The notes under the pieces: model-generated
Database searches by the model: none
Seen by the model: the letters and a program-made list of their open reading frames with translations, nothing else
Told to the model about the DNA's origin: nothing
Origin: Amphiura filiformis
Taxonomy: Eukaryota; Echinodermata; Ophiuroidea; Amphilepidida; Amphiuridae
Direction of reading: 5' to 3'
DNA length: 64,000 nucleotides
Assembly (NCBI RefSeq): GCF_039555335.1
Contig: NC_092642.1
Location: forward strand, 11,232,752 to 11,296,751
Shown here: positions 63,001 through 64,000 of the stretch, piece after piece
Position numbering within the stretch: position 1 is the stretch's first letter
Layout of the letters: every line of letters starts with the position of its first letter
Made by a program: the position numbers and the translations under genes

Positions 63001-64000
63001 CATGAAATCCATTGAGGCCAATGTCAGAAATGACAAGGTAAATTTGAGATCATGTGGACAGTACATGTACAACATATCGTTATGAATTCGGCAGACGGCC
63101 GAATCCGGATTCGGCTTTTGGTAAATTCATTTTACGCATTCATTACTTTTGAATTTGAGAATAAGGGATCAATGCTATACATAATAGAGGGCAGCATATC
63201 AATTTTTTAACGGAGATCAGAAGATAACAGCAAAATAAGTAAATCAAAAGAGGGCGGCCTACAGGGTTAGCTAACGGTGACTCACAGTACGGTCAAAGAC
63301 GATAACCGTTAAAAAATCGATATGCTGCCTTCTATAGGTAAGACATTGATCCCTTGTTCTCTAATTCAAAAGTAATGCATGCCAAAAATGAATTTACCAA
63401 AAGCCGAATCCGGATTCGGCCGTCTGCCGAATTCATAACGATATGATTATCACGTGCATACAGTGTGACTATCACATGGACAGCATGTGAACAAATTGAC
63501 ATGTATGCACAAACCATTGAGGGCCAATATGTAAGAAATAACAAGGTAATAGTCTCGGATCAAATTCTGCCAAGACCGCTGCCAGTGAGCCCAACATCAG
63601 AAATGACAAAAGGAAAGGTTTTGGATCATGTGAAAAATGACAGAAAACTACAAAAGTGCAAAATCATTTATTAAGGGTGAAAGTGTGTAACAAAATGTGA
63701 AAGGCACAACATTTCAAAGAAACAAATGGTATTAGATGTTAACATTAAAAATATACTTTTACAAATATTACCACTTATGCATTACTCAAATTAGTGATAC
63801 TGTCATTGATGCTGTCAATGCCATATTAATCTTCTCGAACCCATGATTTCTTTCATACAGTATACAAATGGAGAAAGGCTCATCAAAGACTTGGAGCTGA
63901 TGTTCAACAATGCTCGCATTTACAATGAGGAAAGCTCTCTGGTATACCAGGATGCAAATTTTCTGGAGAAGCTTATGAGAGATAAATGTAAAGAATTGAA
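36417..64000 (+). CDS. PBRM1: Polybromo (PBAF chromatin-remodeller subunit), 5' part
   Basis: Nuclear acetyl-histone reader of the PBAF (SWI/SNF) complex. Thirteen coding exons with consistent GT-AG phases cover 745 complete codons and run off the right edge. Order: basic N-terminus (KRSRRSS, QPKRRKKS), bromodomain 1 (about residues 43-150), acidic linker, bromodomain 2 (about 258-380), linker with a small exon, bromodomain 3 (about 473-580), AT-hook-like segment (599-609), and bromodomain 4 (about 640-745). The acetyl-lysine asparagine is present in bromodomains 2, 3 and 4 (FN/YN) but is tyrosine in bromodomain 1 (AYYK), as in vertebrate polybromo. Bromodomains 5-6, the BAH domains and the HMG box lie outside. 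A large intron at 44770-56253 may conceal additional phase-neutral exons. Confidence 0.95.
36999..37351. mobile_element. TTAA-flanked foldback MITE, copy 2
   Basis: TTAA at 36999-37002 and 37348-37351. Ends GGGGGTACTACACCC; arms through GGGGCAAGGACTACAACTAC and its inverse. In polybromo intron 1. Same family as 14609 and 55486. Confidence 0.9.
37444..37591 (+). CDS. PBRM1: Polybromo coding exon 2 (bromodomain 1 core)
   Basis: 148 nt. Encodes SDPDYFNVVSNPIDLLRVQ, KIKMEEYDTVEQF and VSNAKAYYK. The canonical acetyl-lysine asparagine position is the second tyrosine of AYYK. Donor GTAAGT. Confidence 0.94.
37964..38975. mobile_element. 1-kb non-autonomous DNA transposon
   Basis: Terminal inverted repeats: TTAGGCC, an A run, then GGTTTGTCTCACGAAC on the left; GTTCGTGAGACAAACC, a T run, then GGCCTTA on the right. 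The interior has a hairpin pair near 38520-38665 (TATGAGCGAGA / TCTCGCTCATA), a TATAAAAG motif (about 38291) and a long A-rich tract (38839-38908). No transposase frame. In polybromo intron 2. Confidence 0.85.
39341..39592. mobile_element. Foldback MITE with ATGTGATGC ends
   Basis: Left ATTATGTGATGCGATCAAAA and right TTGATTGCATCACATATG are inverted; inner arms AATCAGTGGGAACTC and GAGTTCCGACTGATT. About 250 bp. The termini resemble those of 14117-14380. Confidence 0.75.
39772..40029 (+). CDS. PBRM1: Polybromo coding exon 3 (end of bromodomain 1, acidic linker)
   Basis: 258 nt, phase 0. GSPEYENACKLWELFIEKKK closes bromodomain 1. A long Asp/Glu tract with a YQV interruption follows, then a lysine-rich end. 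The acidic tract is longer than the human DDEDDDED stretch. Acceptor AATAACAG, donor GTAAGT. Confidence 0.92.
40651..40788 (+). CDS. PBRM1: Polybromo coding exon 4 (linker)
   Basis: 138 nt, phase 0 both ends. Low-complexity Ser/Lys linker including EEAREMTPLTVDVRSPD and GTRGGKAIMPKK. No recognised counterpart, but the frame is open and acceptor (TTTAATATAG) and donor (GTAGGA) fit. The donor abuts the large foldback at 40801. Confidence 0.75.
40801..43032. mobile_element. 2.2-kb foldback element with repeat-bearing arms
   Basis: Ends TAAAACTAGAGCG and CGCTCTAGTTTTA; arms continue through ACCGCACCATAGCTGAACCA and its inverse to the TATATTGTGG / CCACAATATG pair. The left arm leads into about five units of about 120 bp (40880-41440) containing TTGACCTTTGACCCC. 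The right part holds about five units of 102-103 bp (42480-42960) containing GAGGTCAAAGGTCAGGTCA. A separate nested foldback sits at 41498-41927. It fills most of polybromo intron 4, starting 12 bases after the donor. Confidence 0.88.
41498..41927. mobile_element. Nested foldback with GTAAGCTA repeats
   Basis: Arms: ATGTCCATTTCAGACCAAAT then GGTTAGTCAGTAAGCTAG on the left, with inverses on the right. The inner arms end in the TACCATTTCATGGTTCAGC pair. Each arm includes short tandem GTAAGTAAGCTA units. The perfect arms could form a hairpin of about 150 bp. Confidence 0.88.
43147..43310. mobile_element. GCTATTCCAG foldback MITE, copy 3
   Basis: Same family as 6154; ends 56 bases before polybromo exon 5. 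Arms GGGCAGTTCCATTTGAAATC and ATTTCAACTGGAATAGCCC. The right half has a small deletion. Confidence 0.88.
43367..43561 (+). CDS. PBRM1: Polybromo coding exon 5 (bromodomain 2, first half)
   Basis: 195 nt, phase 0. Encodes DPLEQLFTAVMAEKG, GRVISLLFQKLPSKAQFPGY and QPIDMKAIARKLK. Strong match to bromodomain 2 of polybromo. Acceptor TTGACACAG, donor GTATGC. Confidence 0.95.
44150..44440 (-). mobile_element. tRNA-derived SINE (minus strand)
   Basis: Minus-strand head (about 44435 down) reads TTAGCTCAATCGGTAGAAGC, a good A box, then GAGATTGAACCC as a degenerate B box. The B-box region occurs twice (44349-44362 and 44378-44391, AGGGTTCAATC in plus sense) about 29 bp apart. The body runs to about 44150. 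The cloverleaf is broken, so it is not a tRNA gene. It ends about 120 bp before polybromo exon 6. Confidence 0.75.
44564..44769 (+). CDS. PBRM1: Polybromo coding exon 6 (bromodomain 2, second half)
   Basis: 206 nt. Encodes NEYPGLTELENDLMLMVKNA and KKFNEPGSQVHKDAMTLKKV, with the acetyl-lysine asparagine in FN. Ends in a Thr/Pro linker. Donor GTAAGA, exit phase 2. Confidence 0.94.
45658..46389. mobile_element. Foldback element with TACCGTATTTCCT ends
   Basis: Left TACCGTATTTCCTCAAATAA and right GGAAATATGGTA preceded by TTTATTTGGGCG. The next layer is GGGGGCGTTTATTTAAGG against GGGGGACGTTTATTTGG. About 730 bp; interior AT-rich, no coding. A relative is at 52180-52512. Confidence 0.8.
47040..47520 (+). 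repeat. Tandem array of five hairpin-forming units, about 98 bp each
   Basis: ACAGTGTCTACTACCAAATA recurs at about 47079, 47178, 47274, 47371 and 47470. Each unit pairs internally: AAAACACAGTGTCTAC against GGTACTGTGTTTTAC. Spacers contain AAATGCTTTTAATG and TCTGCTCCCGAAGT. A related single hairpin is at about 46715-46795. Confidence 0.9.
47982..48190. mobile_element. Foldback MITE with TACACTGCCAGATTCC ends
   Basis: Left TACACTGCCAGATTCCTATT then CCACCTGCACAGGTAC; right ACCTGTGCAGGTGCC then AATAGGAATCTTGTAGTGTA. About 209 bp. Confidence 0.88.
49745..49922. mobile_element. GCTATTCCAG foldback MITE, copy 4
   Basis: Arms GGGCTATTCCAGTTGAAATC and ATTTCAACTGGTATATCCC. The left arm lacks the CCCCCTATGG block. 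In the 11.5-kb polybromo intron 6. Confidence 0.9.
50094..50947. mobile_element. 854-bp DNA element with an 8-bp target duplication
   Basis: Inverted ends ATGGAAGAAAGAGATAAGAA and TTCTCATCTCTTTCTTCCAT, continuing through GGAACCACAACGA / TCGTTGTGGTTCC. GCTTATAC lies immediately outside both ends (50086-50093 and 50948-50955). An 8-bp duplication suggests a hAT-type or similar mover. No transposase seen. Confidence 0.88.
51022..51220. mobile_element. Foldback MITE with GGTAAATCCCATA arms, copy 2
   Basis: ATTGACATTTTTGGTAAATC and GATTTACCAAAAAGGTCAAT are inverted ends; the middle shares AATGCGCAGTAACAAT with 15221-15393. This copy is more complete. Confidence 0.88.
51621..51970 (+). repeat. Five perfect-period 70-bp tandem repeats
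   Basis: Units start at 51621, 51691, 51761, 51831 and 51901 with almost no divergence. Each contains AGGTATTTCCTGACCTGTTT then CAATTAACCAATCAGGAGAG. The unit carries a CCAATCAG box. Its homogeneity indicates a young array. Confidence 0.96.
52180..52512. mobile_element. Foldback element with ATACCATATTC ends
   Basis: Left ATACCATATTCTCTCTAATA with AAAGCCCC; right GGGGCGTTAATTAGAATATG with GTAT. About 333 bp; termini related to 45658-46389. Confidence 0.78.
53380..54415 (-). mobile_element. Tc1/mariner-like transposon relic with long inverted repeats
   Basis: Terminal inverted repeats of more than 200 bp start AACTAAACTCCTCAACAAAA and end in the inverse. On the minus strand, 53950 down to 53790 retains transposase C-terminal pieces: ARPHIATVVNDYLQNMG, and in another frame NLNPIEHLWDQFDRAVRAK, the conserved third acidic-residue block of the DDE domain. 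Frameshifts and a stop make it inactive. A segment of about 199 bp is tandemly duplicated at about 53876-54074 and 54075-54273. Confidence 0.85.
54828..55065 (+). repeat. Dispersed repeat, copy 2 (partner at 7867)
   Basis: Same orientation and order of phrases as 7867-8105, with about 15-20% difference judged by eye. Class unknown. Confidence 0.85.
55486..55847. mobile_element. TTAA-flanked foldback MITE, copy 3
   Basis: TTAA at 55486-55489 and 55844-55847. Ends GGGGGTACTACACCC and GGTGTAGTACCCC. The centre contains a further hairpin TATGATAGGATATGAGG / CCTCATTTCTTATCATA that differs from the other two copies. Confidence 0.9.
56254..56322 (+). CDS. PBRM1: Polybromo coding exon 7 (small, helix-like)
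   Basis: 69 nt, entered at phase 2 and left at phase 2, which joins exons 6 and 8 in frame. Encodes FRSFQEQFEAPLSSLFTALK and DT. Acceptor CTCTTCCCAG is good; donor GTATTC is modest. The peptide resembles the first helix of bromodomain 2 (DPLEQLFTAVM). No direct homologue recalled, so support is structural. Confidence 0.65.
56585..56800 (+). repeat. Pyrimidine-rich CCTTT simple repeat
   Basis: Imperfect TTTCC / CCTTTC tract. Open frames across it are low-complexity artefacts. Confidence 0.93.
56873..57092 (+). repeat. CTTT microsatellite
   Basis: Long (CTTT)n runs in three blocks with small interruptions near 56945 and 57045. All three or more open frames here (Phe/Leu/Ser strings, or Lys/Glu/Arg on the minus strand) are artefacts of the repeat. 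Confidence 0.98.
59326..59567 (+). CDS. PBRM1: Polybromo coding exon 8 (linker, start of bromodomain 3)
   Basis: 242 nt. A Ser/Thr/Pro/Glu-rich linker with an acidic ISSDEDEDEQ segment, then GNESFMSDSSDIFYMLYDAV, the first helix of bromodomain 3. Corresponds to the human segment ending ITSFMDVSNPFYQLYD. Acceptor GGTTCCCAG, donor GTAAGC. Confidence 0.92.
60178..60290 (+). CDS. PBRM1: Polybromo coding exon 9 (bromodomain 3 core)
   Basis: 113 nt. Encodes HLICEPFMRLPSRRVYPDYY and EEIEQPTALSKIRTKIK. Acceptor CCATTCTAG, donor GTGAGT, exit phase 0. Confidence 0.95.
60572..60745 (+). CDS. PBRM1: Polybromo coding exon 10 (bromodomain 3 end)
   Basis: 174 nt, phase 0. Encodes YESLDELAAEMNLLFKNAKQ and YNEPKSKLFKDADHL, with the binding asparagine in YN. 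Donor GTATGC leads into a short-unit minisatellite in the intron. Confidence 0.95.
60765..61178 (+). repeat. Short-unit minisatellite GGGTATCACATGGATG, part 1
   Basis: Units of about 18-24 bp around GGTATCACATGGATGTGGT, imperfect and increasingly diverged to the right. In polybromo intron 10. Interrupted by the element at 61179. Confidence 0.93.
61179..61960. mobile_element. hAT-like element with CAGGGTTCACAGTTT ends
   Basis: Perfect 15-bp terminal inverted repeat CAGGGTTCACAGTTT. GTATGGGT lies on both sides (61171-61178, 61961-61968). Sub-terminal repeats of GAATGGGTCCAGCA and GGACCCGGA occur in both halves. CAGGG ends plus 8-bp duplications are typical of hAT. The duplication claim is weakened because GTATGGGT is also the minisatellite motif. 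No transposase. Confidence 0.85.
61961..62045 (+). repeat. Short-unit minisatellite, part 2
   Basis: Continuation of the GGGTATCACATGG array after the hAT-like insertion, ending near a TGTGTATCATGTGTG stretch. Confidence 0.9.
62209..62409 (+). CDS. PBRM1: Polybromo coding exon 11 (AT-hook-like linker, start of bromodomain 4)
   Basis: 201 nt, phase 0. KKKRGRKPGSG (599-609) looks like an AT-hook. A basic segment KPKKRTRESS follows, then LKASMTALVDSLVHYK, the first helix of bromodomain 4. Acceptor TTTTCTTAG, donor GTATGG. Confidence 0.93.
62906..63037 (+). CDS. PBRM1: Polybromo coding exon 12 (bromodomain 4 core)
   Basis: 132 nt, phase 0. Encodes YPIAIFIEKPSKKLYPDYYH, VITEPIDMKSIEANVRNDK. Donor GTAAAT. 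A decayed echo of its 3' half is found downstream near 63496. Confidence 0.95.
63073..63445. mobile_element. Hairpin MITE in polybromo intron 12
   Basis: Left CATATCGTTATGAATTCGGC and right GCCGAATTCATAACGATATG, with near-perfect arms of about 150 bp including the symmetrical AAGCCGAATCCGGATTCGG block. The central loop has TCAAAAGAGGGCGG. About 373 bp. Confidence 0.93.
63496..63680 (+). pseudogene. Decayed echoes of polybromo exon 12 3' half
   Basis: 63496-63546 reads EQIDMYAQTIEGQYVRNNK followed by GTAATA, an imperfect echo of the exon 12 end EPIDMKSIEANVRNDK with its donor. A second, weaker echo (GCCCAACATCAGAAATGACA) is at about 63589-63612. There is no upstream acceptor or the rest of the exon, so it is probably a non-functional duplicate. 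Confidence 0.6.
63861..64000 (+). CDS. PBRM1: Polybromo coding exon 13 (bromodomain 4 end, cut by window)
   Basis: Phase 0. Encodes NGERLIKDLELMFNNARIYN and EESSLVYQDANFLEKLM, with the binding asparagine in YN. Acceptor TTTCATACAG. Open to the last base of the window, so no donor is seen. Confidence 0.94.

Overview
The window is animal nuclear DNA. It carries two spliced, widely conserved genes, arranged head to head and embedded in AT-rich sequence that is dense with foldback transposons, SINEs, a dead LINE and minisatellites. The repeat style (tRNA-derived SINE with a CACCCAGGTGTA-type body, many short foldback MITEs) and the proteins suit an invertebrate deuterostome such as an echinoderm or hemichordate. 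That is an inference; the species cannot be proved from the window.

Layout: 1-2367 is a 59/57-bp minisatellite, split by a short retroposed 3'-UTR copy. 3005-10311 is intergenic and lies past the 3' end of the first gene; it holds several foldback elements, a SINE and a dispersed repeat. 10312-24726 (minus strand) is a p38 MAP kinase gene in nine coding exons. All splice phases agree and the kinase motifs are intact (glycine loop, VAIKK, HRD, DFG, TGY), but coding exon 6 lacks one base. 24727-36388 is intergenic with foldback repeats and a 5'-truncated LINE, which is nested inside another inverted-repeat element. From 36417 to the right edge (plus strand) runs a polybromo (PBRM1/BAF180) gene. 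Thirteen coding exons are present, covering bromodomains 1 to 4; bromodomains 5-6, the BAH domains and the HMG box must lie beyond base 64000.

The genes do not form a pathway together. p38 is a cytoplasmic/nuclear stress kinase with a TGY activation loop. Polybromo is the acetyl-lysine-reading subunit of the PBAF chromatin remodeller.

Points most worth a second look: the one-base deletion in p38 exon 6; a 110-bp tandem duplication of the p38 exon 3 acceptor and 5' half; a 2.2-kb foldback element in a polybromo intron whose arms carry tandem repeats with DR1 nuclear-receptor half-site pairs; an AT-hook-like motif between bromodomains 3 and 4; a small polybromo exon resembling a lone bromodomain first helix; a decayed echo of the bromodomain 4 exon next to a hairpin MITE; a TTAA-flanked MITE family with three copies; and several insertions with clean target-site duplications. 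I saw no self-contained new molecular system; the novelty here is in gene structure and repeat biology.
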